From positions 496,001 through 560,000 of the forward strand of contig NZ_LT906473.1 of NCBI RefSeq assembly GCF_900187295.1: 64,000 nucleotides of DNA, read 5' to 3'. The first letter of the stretch is position 1; each line of letters opens with the position of its first letter. Made by a program: the position numbers and the translations under genes. Below are positions 36,491-45,936 of the stretch, in pieces. The stretch comes from Corynebacterium cystitidis. GTDB taxonomy: Bacteria > Actinomycetota > Actinomycetes > Mycobacteriales > Mycobacteriaceae. The notes beneath the pieces were generated by a model. The model searched no databases, was not told where the DNA came from, and worked only from the letters and a program-made list of their open reading frames with translations.

Positions 36491-37429
36491 ATGGATATGT
36501 TCACGGATACGCCTGAAGGTTTTAAGTCCGGTTTTGTGAGTTTCGTCGGCCGCCCAAATACGGGAAAGTCGACGCTGACCAACGCTTTGGTGGGCCAGAA
36601 AATTGCGATTACCGCCGATCAACCTGAAACGACCCGCAGGCCCATCAGGGGCATCGTGAACAGGGAGGACGCGCAAATCATTCTGGTGGATACTCCCGGT
36701 TTGCACCGTCCGCGTACGCTGCTGGGTGAGCGCCTTAATGAGGTGGTGCAGGATACTTATGCTGATGTGGACTTAATTTGTCTGACTATTCCCGCCGATG
36801 AGAAAATTGGCCCGGGTGACCGCTGGATCGTCGATAACGTCCAGAAGGTTGCGCCAAACACCCCGATCATCGGCGTGGTGACAAAGTTAGATAAGGACCA
36901 GGTGGGCGCGCAGCTGCTGGAGTTACATGCGATGCTCACCGAGGGCGCGGCCGCGCGTAACGACGACACCCCCGTTGACGTGGTCCCGGTGTCTGCTGCC
37001 ACGGAGACTCAGCTGGACGTGTTGCTTGATGTGATCACTAATCACCTTGAAGAGGGCCCGCGTTTCTACCCAACCGACCACGTCACTGATGAGGACACCG
37101 AAACGCGTATCTCTGAGCTGATTCGCGAGGCCGCTCTGTCTGGTCTGCGCGATGAGTTGCCGCACTCGGTGGCCGTGGAGATCGACGAGATGCTTCCGGA
37201 CGAAGATAACCCCGATAAGTTGGTCATCCATGCGATCTTGTACCTGGAACGCCCGGGCCAGAAGCGCATCATTGAGGGCAAAGATGGGCGCCGGTTCCGT
37301 GGTCTTGTACAGCGAGCGCGGAAGGAGATCATGAAGCTGCTGGGCCGTAACGTGCACCTTGACCTGCGGATTAAGATTTTGAAAAACTGGCAGTCAGACC
37401 CGAAAAGCCTGGGTAGGCTGGGTTTTTAG
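36491..37429 (+). CDS. era: GTPase Era
   Basis: 16S rRNA-binding GTPase of 312 residues for small-subunit assembly. G motifs: GRPNTGKST, ETTRR, DTPGLHRPRT, TKLDKDQ and SAATE. The KH domain shows KRIIEGKDGRRF near the C terminus. TAAACT lies eight bases before the ATG, so a leaderless transcript is likely; an upstream TTG is in frame. recO follows in 13 bases, as usual in actinobacteria. Confidence 0.97.
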   Translation: MDMFTDTPEGFKSGFVSFVGRPNTGKSTLTNALVGQKIAITADQPETTRRPIRGIVNREDAQIILVDTPGLHRPRTLLGERLNEVVQDTYADVDLICLTIPADEKIGPGDRWIVDNVQKVAPNTPIIGVVTKLDKDQVGAQLLELHAMLTEGAAARNDDTPVDVVPVSAATETQLDVLLDVITNHLEEGPRFYPTDHVTDEDTETRISELIREAALSGLRDELPHSVAVEIDEMLPDEDNPDKLVIHAILYLERPGQKRIIEGKDGRRFRGLVQRARKEIMKLLGRNVHLDLRIKILKNWQSDPKSLGRLGF

Positions 37430-37442
37430 GCTGGGGTTGTAC

Positions 37443-38180
37443 ATGGCATCGAGGCAGTCGTACCGGGACCGCGCCGTCGTCGTGCGCACCTACGACTTCG
37501 CCGAGGCCGACCGCGTGATCGTGTTGCTCACCCGCCACCACGGGCTGGTGCGTGCGGTGGCTAAAGGTGTGCGCCGCGCCAAGAGCCGTTTCGGGTCGCG
37601 CCTGCAGCCGTTCGTCGATATTGATGTGCAGTTGTATCCGGGCAGGAGCTTATCGACGATCACTGGCGCCGACACCGTGGCCTACTTCGGGTCTGGCATT
37701 ATTGATGACTTCGATAAGTATGCCGCTGGGTGCGCCATCTTGGAGTCGGCCGAAAAGTTGTCGTATGCAGACCACGAGGACCCCTTTCTTTTCGACGAGG
37801 TCACTGCTAGTTTCGGCGAGCTTCAAAAGGCGCAGCACCCCAGTTTGGTCGTCGATAAGTTCATTTTGCGCGCAACAGACAACGCGGGTTGGGGCTTAAG
37901 CCTGTTTGATTGCGCGAACTGTCAAAAGCCGGGGCCGCACCGTGCTTTTCACGCGGCTATTGGTGGGGCGGTGTGCAATAATTGCCGGCCCCAGGGTTCT
38001 GCCGAGATTGATCCGGAATCGTTGCACGTGATGTGGCTGCTGCAGCATTCTCACGTGGCGGCGGCGCTGCAGGTCGCGACAGGCACGATTGCAGCGCAAG
38101 TGCACCGCATGACTAGCGCGCATCTGCAGTGGCATGCGGAACAGGGTGTGAAGTCGCTGAAAATCATGGAGCAGGCCTAG
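37443..38180 (+). CDS. recO: DNA repair protein RecO
   Basis: Recombination mediator of 245 residues loading RecA in the RecFOR pathway. The N-terminal OB-fold strand has YRDRAVVVRTYDFAEADRVIVLL and is followed by VAKGVRRAKSRFGSRL, both typical. A four-Cys zinc site is visible as CANCQ and CNNC about 20 residues apart. ATG 37443 follows GGGG; a TTG two codons upstream is possible. uppS begins 10 bases later. Confidence 0.94.
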   Translation: MASRQSYRDRAVVVRTYDFAEADRVIVLLTRHHGLVRAVAKGVRRAKSRFGSRLQPFVDIDVQLYPGRSLSTITGADTVAYFGSGIIDDFDKYAAGCAILESAEKLSYADHEDPFLFDEVTASFGELQKAQHPSLVVDKFILRATDNAGWGLSLFDCANCQKPGPHRAFHAAIGGAVCNNCRPQGSAEIDPESLHVMWLLQHSHVAAALQVATGTIAAQVHRMTSAHLQWHAEQGVKSLKIMEQA

Positions 38181-38183
38181 ACT
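38178..38183 (+). promoter_or_regulatory. Possible -10 box for a leaderless uppS transcript
   Basis: TAGACT overlaps the recO stop and lies six bases before the GTG start of uppS. It may provide expression separate from recO. Confidence 0.35.
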
Positions 38184-38189
38184 GTTGGG

Positions 38190-38927
38190 GTGACTGTTAC
38201 ACCCCCTCCAGAGATTCCCGCAGAGTTCATTCCCAAGCACATCGCGCTGGTGATGGACGGTAACGGCCGTTGGGCCCAGAACCAAGGCATGCCACGCACC
38301 GAAGGCCATAAGCGTGGCGAGGCTGTGCTGATGGACTGCGTCGACGCATGCTTGGCTCTGGGCGAAGTTGAGTGGCTGTCCGCTTATGCTTTTTCCACGG
38401 AGAACTGGCGCCGCGCCGCCGAGGAAGTCCGCTTCCTGATGGGCTTTTCGCGCGATGTGCTGCGCCGCCAACGTGATATTCTGCACGAGAAAAATGTGCG
38501 CATCGTGTGGGTTGGTCGCCGGCCCCGGCTGTGGCGCAGCGTGATCCGCGAACTTGAAGCCGCTGAGGAGCTGACACGCCACAACACGGCAATGACACTA
38601 GCCATGTGTGTTAACTATGGCGGGAGGGCAGAGCTTGTCGACGCCGCACGCACGCTTATCGACGAAGCTCGCGCCGGTAATCTGCGTAGAGAACAGCTCA
38701 ATGAGGACACGTTTTCCCAGTTCCTGTACCGCCCCGACATGCCAGATGTGGATTTGTTTCTGCGGCCGTCGGGGGAGCAGCGCACCTCCAACTACCTGTT
38801 GTGGCAGTCCGCCTATGCTGAGATGGTGTATCAGGACAAACTGTTTCCTGATTTCACGCCGCAAGACATGTATGACGCAGTACTGGAGTATGCGCGCCGT
38901 GACCGCCGTTTCGGAGGAACGAAGTGA
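38190..38927 (+). CDS. uppS: cis-Isoprenyl diphosphate synthase (UPP/decaprenyl type)
   Basis: Makes the polyprenyl carrier lipid for peptidoglycan and arabinogalactan from IPP. The 245-residue protein begins its core with [13 protein letters not shown], whose Asp binds the diphosphate, and has [17 protein letters not shown] and [20 protein letters not shown] shortened here to [14 protein letters not shown]. The exact chain length cannot be told from sequence. GTG start; the stop overlaps the next gene by four bases. Confidence 0.93.
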   Translation: MTVTPPPEIPAEFIPKHIALVMDGNGRWAQNQGMPRTEGHKRGEAVLMDCVDACLALGEVEWLSAYAFSTENWRRAAEEVRFLMGFSRDVLRRQRDILHEKNVRIVWVGRRPRLWRSVIRELEAAEELTRHNTAMTLAMCVNYGGRAELVDAARTLIDEARAGNLRREQLNEDTFSQFLYRPDMPDVDLFLRPSGEQRTSNYLLWQSAYAEMVYQDKLFPDFTPQDMYDAVLEYARRDRRFGGTK

Positions 38928-40039
38928 CCGAGAGCGACAACGAGTTGGAGCACCAGGCGCAGCAGGATTCGTCGGCAAGCGAACCGACGAAAGCCCAGAT
39001 CAAACGCTGGCGACGCTACCTGGCCAACGAGCGTGCAGAGGCCGCCGTCTACCGTGAGCTGGCACGCAAGCGCGACGGTGAAGAACGCGAGATTCTGCAG
39101 CGCGTGGCTGATGCTGAATCCCGCCACGAACAATTTTGGCGCGAGAAGCTTGGCGACTATGTGGGTATGCCTCAGTCGCCTGACTTATCCACCCGGTTCA
39201 TGGCGTTTATGGCGCGCAATTTCGGCTCGGTGTTTGCGCTGGCGCTGATGCAGTCGGCAGAACAACGCTCGCCGTATCTGGATGACGTGGATGCCTCCGA
39301 CCAGATCGCCGCTGATGAGGCCATGCACGCCGAGGTGGTGCGCGCGTTGGCGCAAAAAGGCCGCGAGCGCATGAGCGGCAACTTCCGTGCCGCTGTGTTC
39401 GGCGCCAACGATGGGCTGGTATCCAATGTGGCGCTGGTGATCGGCGTGATGGGCTCTGGGGTCTCGTCGAACTTTATTCTGCTCACGGGAATTTCTGGCC
39501 TGCTGGCTGGTGCGCTGTCGATGGCGGCCGGCGAATATGTGTCGGTGAAAAGCCAGAATGAATTGCTGGAGGCCTCCACACCAGACCCCGCTGCGCGCGA
39601 CATGTTGCCCAACCTGGATGTCAACGAAAACGAGCTAGCCTTGGTGTACCGCGCGCGCGGGTATTCAGAGCAGGAGGCGGAACAGCGCGCCGCCGCCCAC
39701 TACGTGGCTGCACTGCAGGGCGCACAGTTCGACGATTTGGAGGACACGGCATATCACGGTGCGGGCAGTGCGTGGGCGGCGGCTGCTTCGTCGTTCTTAT
39801 TCTTCAGCACCGGTGCATTCATCCCGTTGATCCCGTTTATCTTTGGGGCATCGCCGGTTGTTGGCGCGGTGGTCGCTTTAGTTTTGGTGTCGTTGGCGCT
39901 GCTGTTTACTGGTGGTGTCACTGGAGTGCTCTCAGGCAAGCCCCCGTTGTCGCGCGCAAGCCGCCAGCTGCTCATCGGCCTGGGCGCAGCAGCAATCACC
40001 TACGTTCTAGGCGTGGTATTCGGCGCGGTGCTAGCGTAG
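38924..40039 (+). CDS. Ferritin-like/VIT1 fusion membrane transporter
   Basis: Protein of 371 residues with a rubrerythrin-like cytoplasmic N-terminal domain ([36 protein letters not shown] supply Glu/His metal ligands) joined to a VIT1/CCC1 domain of about five helices ([33 protein letters not shown]). The arrangement resembles MbfA-like iron or manganese exporters. The GTG overlaps the uppS stop (GTGA). The zinc regulators zur and znr lie just downstream on the other strand. The metal moved is inferred only to be a divalent cation. Confidence 0.88.
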   Translation: MTESDNELEHQAQQDSSASEPTKAQIKRWRRYLANERAEAAVYRELARKRDGEEREILQRVADAESRHEQFWREKLGDYVGMPQSPDLSTRFMAFMARNFGSVFALALMQSAEQRSPYLDDVDASDQIAADEAMHAEVVRALAQKGRERMSGNFRAAVFGANDGLVSNVALVIGVMGSGVSSNFILLTGISGLLAGALSMAAGEYVSVKSQNELLEASTPDPAARDMLPNLDVNENELALVYRARGYSEQEAEQRAAAHYVAALQGAQFDDLEDTAYHGAGSAWAAAASSFLFFSTGAFIPLIPFIFGASPVVGAVVALVLVSLALLFTGGVTGVLSGKPPLSRASRQLLIGLGAAAITYVLGVVFGAVLA

Positions 40040-40072
40040 CGTTCGCGGGCTCACGCTACGGAAACCGGGCGC

Positions 40073-40507
40073 TTAGCTGTGTACCTTCTCCTTTTTGTTC
40101 TGACAATCTGGGCATGTGCCGAAGATTTCAGCATCGTGGCCGGTCAGTGTAAAACCGTGTGTGGCGGCGGTGTCCTCGGCCCACTTCTCTACGGGGCCAC
40201 CTTCAATCTCTACCGTGGTGCCACAAACACCGCACACCAAGTGGTGGTGATGATCGTCGGTCAGGCAGTGGCGGTACAGCGCTTCACCGCTGGCCATCTG
40301 CAGCACATCGACAGCATCGATCTCTGCCAAGGATTGGAGCGTGCGGTAGACAGTAGTAAGGCCGACCTTTTCGTCGCGGTTTTCCAGTTCGCGGTGAATT
40401 GCTTTTGCGGAGGCGAAGCGGTCGATGTCGCGTAGACAGTTAACCACGGCTGTGCGCTGTCGGGTGTTGCGTGCGCCTAACTTAGGGACGGTGTCTCGGG
40501 GCGACAT
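40073..40507 (-). CDS. zur: Fur-family zinc uptake regulator
   Basis: Metalloregulator of 144 residues. The winged-helix part has VGLTTVYRTLQSL; regulatory metal ligands include HHHHLVCGVCG and the second CxxC in GTCPDCQN. Corynebacterial Zur represses zinc uptake genes when zinc is ample. The placement beside an ArsR/SmtB-type regulator (znr) in the same direction matches the znr-zur operon of C. glutamicum. The gap to znr holds a dyad and repeats that may be an internal promoter. Fur proper is less likely given this linkage. Confidence 0.92.
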   Translation of the reverse strand: MSPRDTVPKLGARNTRQRTAVVNCLRDIDRFASAKAIHRELENRDEKVGLTTVYRTLQSLAEIDAVDVLQMASGEALYRHCLTDDHHHHLVCGVCGTTVEIEGGPVEKWAEDTAATHGFTLTGHDAEIFGTCPDCQNKKEKVHS

Positions 40508-40526
40508 AAATCTCCTTGTGTGCCTG

Positions 40527-40555
40527 AACAGTATTCAAAACAGTATTGTAATACT
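40527..40555. promoter_or_regulatory. AGTATT repeats and dyad before zur
   Basis: AACAGTATT occurs twice in direct order, and AGTATT-GT-AATACT (40542-40555) is a perfect 14-bp dyad, 18 bases or more upstream of zur, in an AT-rich gap after znr. It is a possible metalloregulator site or internal promoter. Confidence 0.4.
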
Positions 40556-40602
40556 ATTTAACACTGTGAGATTTTACCAGGTTACCCGCAGAAATGATCG
40601 CT

Positions 40603-41061
40603 TTACCTGTTAGGGGCGGGGGTTTGGGGGGCCAATCCTGGGTCAACGTCAGGCAGCGTGTCGGTGGGAATTCCTACTATTGCAGCCGCTCCGATTGTAG
40701 CGCCCCCATCAGAATTGCGCTCTTTCGCTTCACGACGCCTCGCCAACTCGTCATTGAACCGAGCAGCCTTACCCACCTTCTCCGCTTCGTGGATCAGATC
40801 AATGGTTTCGGCCACTGTCAAGCTATAAACAACTTCGCGCCCAGAACGGGTCGATTGAACTAGGCCTGAATTTTTCAGTACACGCAGGTGCTGGCTGATA
40901 AGTGGCTGGGATTTTTGCAGCGCGTCCACGAGTTCATGAACTACGTGGTCACGTTCATGCAGGAGCAGCAGGATGGACATCCGCAGCGGTGAGTCGAGCG
41001 CGCTAATAACGTTGTTGGCGTACTCAATCTCACCCATCGCGACCGGCTTCTCCTTGCCCAT
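40603..41061 (-). CDS. znr: ArsR/SmtB-family zinc-responsive repressor
   Basis: Winged-helix repressor of 152 residues: ALDSPLRMSILLLLHERDHVVHEL before the helix-turn-helix core QPLISQHLRVLKNSGLV, then the wing and a helix with Asp/His ligands (ETIDLIHEAE) at the position of alpha-5 metal sites in SmtB. A disordered Pro/Thr-rich C-terminal tail ends it. The ATG follows AAGGAAGGGAG. It precedes zur in the known order. A perfect inverted repeat lies right upstream. Confidence 0.9.
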   Translation of the reverse strand: MGKEKPVAMGEIEYANNVISALDSPLRMSILLLLHERDHVVHELVDALQKSQPLISQHLRVLKNSGLVQSTRSGREVVYSLTVAETIDLIHEAEKVGKAARFNDELARRREAKERNSDGGATIGAAAIVGIPTDTLPDVDPGLAPQTPAPNR

Positions 41062-41079
41062 AGCCGACTCCCTTCCTTC

Positions 41080-41112
41080 AGTGCAACCTCTGTGTGAAGG
41101 GGAGGTTGCACT
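41080..41112. promoter_or_regulatory. Perfect 11-bp inverted repeat in the znr leader
   Basis: AGTGCAACCTC, eleven bases, GAGGTTGCACT, ending 19 bases before the znr start codon and next to its ribosome site. It may be an operator for Znr itself or a stem in the leader RNA. It does not resemble the Zur consensus of C. glutamicum as I remember it. Confidence 0.5.
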
Positions 41113-41356
41113 GCTGCTTTTAATACCAGCATAGAAAGATATACGCGGAAATCAAGGTCTCGGCAGGCAATGCCAGCGTTGTAATTAGACTCCGGAATAT
41201 CCTTTAGCCCCATAATAAACGACTGTCCAAAATATTGACACTAGGGGTGCTTTTCGGCCGTTTTCTCGTCGATAAGCGTCGGCCATGCCCGTATGCCAAA
41301 GACCGTAACGATGAACCGAAACCGGGGGGCGGGCTGAAGCCACACAGCGACCGCGC

Positions 41357-41362
41357 TACACT
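41357..41362 (+). promoter_or_regulatory. Probable -10 box of glyS
   Basis: TACACT followed by A/G-rich start region, about 44 bases before the glyS ATG. The -35 element is weak. Confidence 0.35.
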
Positions 41363-41405
41363 AGGGAAAAGTTTTAATCCCCCTACCAGAGGAGAACCGT
41401 TTTCC

Positions 41406-42788
41406 ATGGCTGTGTCCGTGATCGATACCGTGGTTAATCTTGCTAAGCGCCGTGGGCTGGTGTACCCCGCCGGTGAAATTTACGGGGGTACACGCTCCGC
41501 GTGGGACTACGGGCCGCTGGGTGTCGAACTGAAAGAAAATATCAAGCGCCAGTGGTGGCGCCACATGGTGCAGTCGCGTGCCGATGTTGTCGGCGTTGAC
41601 ACCTCGATCATCCTCCCACGCCAAGTGTGGGAAACCTCCGGCCACGTCGAAGTTTTTACTGACCCACTGGTGGAATCTCTACACACCAACAAGCGCTACC
41701 GCGCAGATCACCTGCTGGAAGCTTATGAAGAAAAGCATGGACACCCACCAGCCAACGGCCTGGCAGACATCAATGATCCAGAAACCGGCCAGCCAGGCAA
41801 ATGGACCGAACCGCGCGAGTTCTCCGGCCTCATGAAGACCTTTCTCGGCCCGGTCAATGACGAAGAGGGCCTGCACTACATGCGCCCCGAAACCGCTCAG
41901 GGCATCTTTGTGAACTTCAAGAATGTGATGACTTCGGCGCGCCTGAAGCCGCCGTTTGGCATCGCCAACATTGGTAAGTCTTTCCGCAACGAGATCACCC
42001 CCGGCAACTTCATCTTCCGCACCCGCGAGTTCGAGCAGATGGAGATGGAATTCTTTGTCAAGCCCGGCACTGATGAACAGTGGCACCAGTACTGGATTGA
42101 CAACCGCCACCAGTGGTATATCGACCTGGGTATCAACCCAGAGAACCTGCGCCTCTACGAACACCCAGAGGAAAAACTGTCGCACTACTCCAAGCGCACC
42201 GTCGACATTGAATACGCCTACAACTTTGCTGGATCCAAGTGGGGTGAGCTTGAAGGCATTGCCAACCGCACCGACTATGACCTGCGCGTTCACTCTGAGG
42301 GCAGCGGTGAGGAATTGAGCTACTACGAGCAAGACACCGAGGAACGTTGGATACCGTATACCATTGAGCCCGCAGCTGGCCTGGGCCGCGCACTCATGGC
42401 GTTTCTAATTGATGCATACCACGAGGATGAGGCGCCGAACGCCAAGGGTGGCGTCGACAAGCGCGTTGTGCTGAAGCTGGACCGCCGCCTGGCGCCGGTG
42501 AAGGTTGCTGTGCTGCCGCTGTCGAAGAAGCCGGAGCTGTCCGAACCCGCTGCGGAGCTAGCTGATCAGCTGCGTGCCTACTGGAACGTTGACTTTGACA
42601 CCTCCGGTGCCATTGGTCGCCGCTACCGCCGCCAGGATGAGATCGGCACCCCATTCTGCGTGACGTACGACTTTGACACGCTTGACGACGCCTCCGTGAC
42701 CGTGCGCGAACGCGACAGCATGGAACAGGAGCGTGTTTTACTGGCAGAGCTGGAAGGCTACCTGGCTCAGCGATTGGTGGGTTGCTAA
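41406..42788 (+). CDS. glyS: Glycyl-tRNA synthetase (class II, dimeric type)
   Basis: Charges tRNA-Gly. The 460-residue length and the motifs [20 protein letters not shown], the motif 2 region [19 protein letters not shown] split across its loop, and motif 3 [13 protein letters not shown] show the alpha2 type found in actinobacteria. ATG 41406 follows GAGGAG; an upstream frame extension of 57 residues has no homology. The stop overlaps the next gene's start (TAATG). Confidence 0.97.
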   Translation: MAVSVIDTVVNLAKRRGLVYPAGEIYGGTRSAWDYGPLGVELKENIKRQWWRHMVQSRADVVGVDTSIILPRQVWETSGHVEVFTDPLVESLHTNKRYRADHLLEAYEEKHGHPPANGLADINDPETGQPGKWTEPREFSGLMKTFLGPVNDEEGLHYMRPETAQGIFVNFKNVMTSARLKPPFGIANIGKSFRNEITPGNFIFRTREFEQMEMEFFVKPGTDEQWHQYWIDNRHQWYIDLGINPENLRLYEHPEEKLSHYSKRTVDIEYAYNFAGSKWGELEGIANRTDYDLRVHSEGSGEELSYYEQDTEERWIPYTIEPAAGLGRALMAFLIDAYHEDEAPNAKGGVDKRVVLKLDRRLAPVKVAVLPLSKKPELSEPAAELADQLRAYWNVDFDTSGAIGRRYRRQDEIGTPFCVTYDFDTLDDASVTVRERDSMEQERVLLAELEGYLAQRLVGC

Positions 42789-43291
42789 TGCACTGGGTTT
42801 CTTGGGACCGCACCGACCGCGACAACCCGCGGCTTTTAGCGGAGGCTGGGCCTGAGGTATTGGCTGAGTTCTCTTCTGATTCCGCGCGTGTCGACGGCGT
42901 CCGCTGGGATCTTGCCGCCACCCCAGTCAGCGGGGCTGTTGCGCGTGTCGACGGTGTGGAGCTGATGCGCTCGGGTGCCTGGAAGCGCAACAAGGAGGTC
43001 CCCGTAGTTGTTGACGGGCGTGACTACCTGATGATCAACGAGGACGGCTCTGACTGGATCATTGACGATGCTCGTGGCGAGAAAGTAGCGCAGTTCTCGG
43101 GCAAAAACCATGGTGTGCGCATGGCTAACCTCGAATTTGAGGGTGAGACCGACTTGCCTCTGACCGATGTGGTTGCACTGGCATGGGTCTCCCGATTGGC
43201 CCTGGAAAACAAAACCATGGGCACCTCCAAGGCGCTGATCGCCACGCTGGTGCTGCTGTCCATCGTGGCAGTGCTGGTGTTCTTCATTTAA
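42788..43291 (+). CDS. Tail-anchored hypothetical protein, possibly tubby/LURP-like
   Basis: Protein of 167 residues. A soluble domain with regularly spaced strands (SGAWKRNKEVPVVVDGRDYL; SDWIIDDARGEKVAQF) is followed by a C-terminal membrane helix LIATLVLLSIVAVLVFFI. The strand pattern and aromatic spacing suggest the tubby-like/LURP fold, at low confidence. The start overlaps the glyS stop, so expression is coupled. The next gene encodes a similar-looking soluble protein. Confidence 0.6.
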   Translation: MHWVSWDRTDRDNPRLLAEAGPEVLAEFSSDSARVDGVRWDLAATPVSGAVARVDGVELMRSGAWKRNKEVPVVVDGRDYLMINEDGSDWIIDDARGEKVAQFSGKNHGVRMANLEFEGETDLPLTDVVALAWVSRLALENKTMGTSKALIATLVLLSIVAVLVFFI

Positions 43292-43314
43292 GAGGGCAGA
43301 AAAGGGGGTGGCGT

Positions 43315-43803
43315 GTGGACGTAACGAGACCAAACAAAGCTGGCATCTTCACCGGTGGTGGCGAGGGCAAATGGGTGTGGCGCGGCAATGAGCTTTTCGA
43401 CGCCAACTCCGTTCTTATCGCCCACGTGCGTTCCGACGTGCTGATCATGGGCCGCAAAAGGCTGCTGGTTGAGTACACCCCCGGCCCACGCCACTTCACG
43501 GTGCGCGCCACCGCCGACGACGGCACCCTGTACACCATCACTCAACAAGGATTCACCGTGGGGCAGCTCGCCGGGTGTTGCGACGACCGGCCCTACTCCT
43601 TAAACCGCGTGCGCTGGTGGAGCAAAGAGCGCGAAATCTTGGACGCTGCTGGTGACGTGGTGGCGCGCACCCAACCGCTGATCTCTGGGATGGTCGAGGT
43701 GATTGATGGGCCCGCCATCGACGACGTCCCCACCCTGGACCTCGTGTTCCTCACCTGGGGGTTGGTGCTCGTGGATTCGCCTGTGCGCCGCACGCTGATC
43801 TAG
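43315..43803 (+). CDS. Hypothetical protein, possible partner of the preceding one
   Basis: Protein of 162 residues from GTG 43315 (AAAAGGGGG upstream), with short strand-turn units such as GKWVWRGNELFDANSVLIAH and GRKRLLVEYTPGPRHFTV and no transmembrane segment beyond a mildly hydrophobic C terminus. It may share the tubby/LURP-like fold of its neighbour. Function unknown. Its 3' side carries a tandem repeat shared with the opposing gene's end. Confidence 0.55.
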   Translation: MDVTRPNKAGIFTGGGEGKWVWRGNELFDANSVLIAHVRSDVLIMGRKRLLVEYTPGPRHFTVRATADDGTLYTITQQGFTVGQLAGCCDDRPYSLNRVRWWSKEREILDAAGDVVARTQPLISGMVEVIDGPAIDDVPTLDLVFLTWGLVLVDSPVRRTLI

Positions 43804-43815
43804 CGGTGGACGGAT

Positions 43816-43860
43816 AGGCCTAGAACAAACAGGCCTAGAACAAACAGGCCTAGAACGAGC
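43816..43860. repeat. 15-bp tandem repeat, three copies
   Basis: AGGCCTAGAACAAAC repeated three times (third copy altered). The stop codon of the TPM gene lies in the third unit. Confidence 0.8.
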
Positions 43861-45862
43861 CGCCGGAGCCTCGGCCACCGAAGCCGCCTCCACCGAAGCC
43901 GCCTCCACCGCCGCCGAAGCCACCTCCACCGCCGCCGAAGCCACCACCGCGGCCACCGGAAAGCATCGAGCCAATGATGATGCCCTGGGCTACGTCACCA
44001 AAGGTAGATGCGACCTGTCGTTGACGGTGCTGGTTGATATTGTTCTTCGCAGCCCGAGCGGCACGGCGCGCAGTCTCGGTTGCTTGTCGTGCCAAGTCAA
44101 CAGCCTGGCGAGTATCAGACACTCGAAGGTTGAGCGCCTGGGCGTGTTCGCGCTGGGCCTGGGCCAACAAGGTGCGGGCCTCGGAGCCTATGATGCGCCC
44201 GTAGGAACCGATCAAGTCTTCGGCACCCTGGATCTGGGCGGCCGCAGCGTTGATCTGCTGGTCGAAAATACCCAGCAGTCGCTGTTGATCCTGCGCCACA
44301 CCTTTGGCGTCGGCGATGGCCTCGTCCAACTCGGCGTCAACGTGCGTGAGGTCGGTGTAGGCACGCAGCGGATCAGAACCCGCCAGCGTACGCGCCTGTT
44401 CTAGCGCTTCAGAAGCACGCCGACGTACCTCACCCAGACGCTGCACATCGACCCGCGCACCTGTGGCAGTTGCTCCCTCTAGTTGGCGGGTTTCTTCGAT
44501 TTCGCTGGCCACTTCGTCGATAAGCGATGGCAGGTTGGCTTTTGCGGTCTGGATATTTATATCGGCGTGCTCGATAGCACTAAGCATGTTGTCAGCCACC
44601 TCGATGGAGTGCTCGGCGGTGCGGATGACGTCGATAAGTGCTCCCTGCTGGCCGGCCGGGCGCGACTCGAGCGCGCGGGCCCGGTCGAGGTTCTGCTCGG
44701 CTTCGTTTAGTGCGCCCATGGCCAGTTCAACGTTGTCGGAAATGGAGTCCAGCATTTCGTCGGAGTATTTGGACTGCAACTCCGCGAGCACAGTACGTGC
44801 CGGCTCGATGCGTGCGCGCAGGTCCACGGTGCGCTGGGTGATCTTGTTGATGGTATCCGGCGCGGTGATCAGCAGGTTGCGCATTTCGGAGAACTCGCCG
44901 GACTGCCTGTCCAGTTCCTGATCGGCCTGGCCGGCGGAGGAAATGATGTCCACCAACATGGCGCGCTTTTCCGGCTCGGTCTCGGGGATGGCGTCGTTCA
45001 GGCGCTTCTGAATCTCAAATGCGCGCTGCATTTCGGAGGTCGCGCGGTTCATCGCCGCGGTAAATGGGCGGACGCGATCAGCCCCGAACTCGGCGGAGGC
45101 CACCTTCAGCTCCTCCTGGCCTAGGCGGATGGACTCATCCACGCTCACCAGTGTTTCATGGGCGAGCTGCTCCAGGGTGTGCGTGGGCAGCTGCGTAAGC
45201 CGGCGCGTGTCGGAAGGGTCGATCGCCTTGGAGTCCTCGAGTATCGCCGCGGATTCTTTCTTGTTTTTGCGCCGCGAGTATGCCCAGATGCCACCACCGG
45301 CGGCAACGGCGGCGCCACCGCCGGCGAGCAGCCAGGCAGCATTATCGCCGTCGCCACCACCGGATGACACCGCATTAATCGCGGCTAGCGGTGCTTGCGC
45401 AAAATTGCTGGCCACCAGTTCGCCATACATGGCGTCGTTCATGGCGTTGTTTTGCGCGTCGGTCCATTGCCCACCGGTCCACATTCCGTATTGGCGGATT
45501 TCCGGCGCAATGGCAATCACCGCAGTATTGCCGCCACCATTGGCCCCAACGGCAGCCTTGGCCCACTCGGTGGGATCCTGCCCACCGAAGTCGGGAACGT
45601 AGACCACAAACACGTTGAGCTGTTTCTGGATCTGCAGGTCGCGGATCGCCGTCTCGATCTCGTTGATTTCCGAGCCATTGAGAATACCCACCATGTCGGT
45701 GACCGGCGCGGAGAACTGCCCCGGTGAGGTCTGCGCCAGCACGCTTATCGACGACGCCCCTGCCGGACCTGCCAGCGCACACGCGGCCGGTGCTGCGGCG
45801 AGAGCAATGGCACCACCGAGCAGTGGGGCCGCTAACAGTGCTTGATAATTACGCGCGATCAT
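43850..45862 (-). CDS. TPM-domain surface protein with coiled coil and Gly-rich tail
   Basis: Predicted exported membrane protein of 670 residues. A signal peptide (ATG 45862, MIARNYQALLAAPLL) leads to a TPM domain (ITDMVG-type opening VTDMVGILNGSEINEIETA; LNVFVVYVPDFGG), one membrane helix (AAWLLAGGGAAVAAGGGIWAY) and a stop-transfer RRKNKK. A long helical, coiled-coil-prone cytoplasmic region of about 400 residues follows, then a tail of GGFGGGG repeats. TPM proteins have been called phosphatases or photosystem II repair factors; the role in corynebacteria is unknown. TAACCT seven bases before the ATG suggests leaderless transcription. It diverges from dgt. Confidence 0.8.
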   Translation of the reverse strand: MIARNYQALLAAPLLGGAIALAAAPAACALAGPAGASSISVLAQTSPGQFSAPVTDMVGILNGSEINEIETAIRDLQIQKQLNVFVVYVPDFGGQDPTEWAKAAVGANGGGNTAVIAIAPEIRQYGMWTGGQWTDAQNNAMNDAMYGELVASNFAQAPLAAINAVSSGGGDGDNAAWLLAGGGAAVAAGGGIWAYSRRKNKKESAAILEDSKAIDPSDTRRLTQLPTHTLEQLAHETLVSVDESIRLGQEELKVASAEFGADRVRPFTAAMNRATSEMQRAFEIQKRLNDAIPETEPEKRAMLVDIISSAGQADQELDRQSGEFSEMRNLLITAPDTINKITQRTVDLRARIEPARTVLAELQSKYSDEMLDSISDNVELAMGALNEAEQNLDRARALESRPAGQQGALIDVIRTAEHSIEVADNMLSAIEHADINIQTAKANLPSLIDEVASEIEETRQLEGATATGARVDVQRLGEVRRRASEALEQARTLAGSDPLRAYTDLTHVDAELDEAIADAKGVAQDQQRLLGIFDQQINAAAAQIQGAEDLIGSYGRIIGSEARTLLAQAQREHAQALNLRVSDTRQAVDLARQATETARRAARAAKNNINQHRQRQVASTFGDVAQGIIIGSMLSGGRGGGFGGGGGGFGGGGGGFGGGGFGGRGSGGSF

Positions 45863-45936
45863 GGCAACAAGGTTACCCACTGCCCGCTGTGTCTGCCTAG
45901 ATCCCGGCAAATTCCCAGCTAAACTAAGGCATTGCT

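Larger units (their letters stand above)
41062..41405. other. Divergent intergenic region between znr and glyS
   Basis: No gene is supported. It contains the znr-proximal inverted repeat (41080-41112), an intergenic copy of the dispersed 12-mer (41266-41277) and a TACACT box (41357-41362) about 40 bases before glyS. Confidence 0.5.

Noticed and set aside
41113..41405. T-box or other tRNA-like leader upstream of glyS
   Set aside because: No T-box sequence or tRNA-like cloverleaf could be recognised, and actinobacterial T-boxes are known mainly before ileS.
43850..45910. Long open frames opposite the TPM, treS and M3 genes
   Set aside because: Antisense to well-supported genes in high-GC DNA, where spurious open frames are common.
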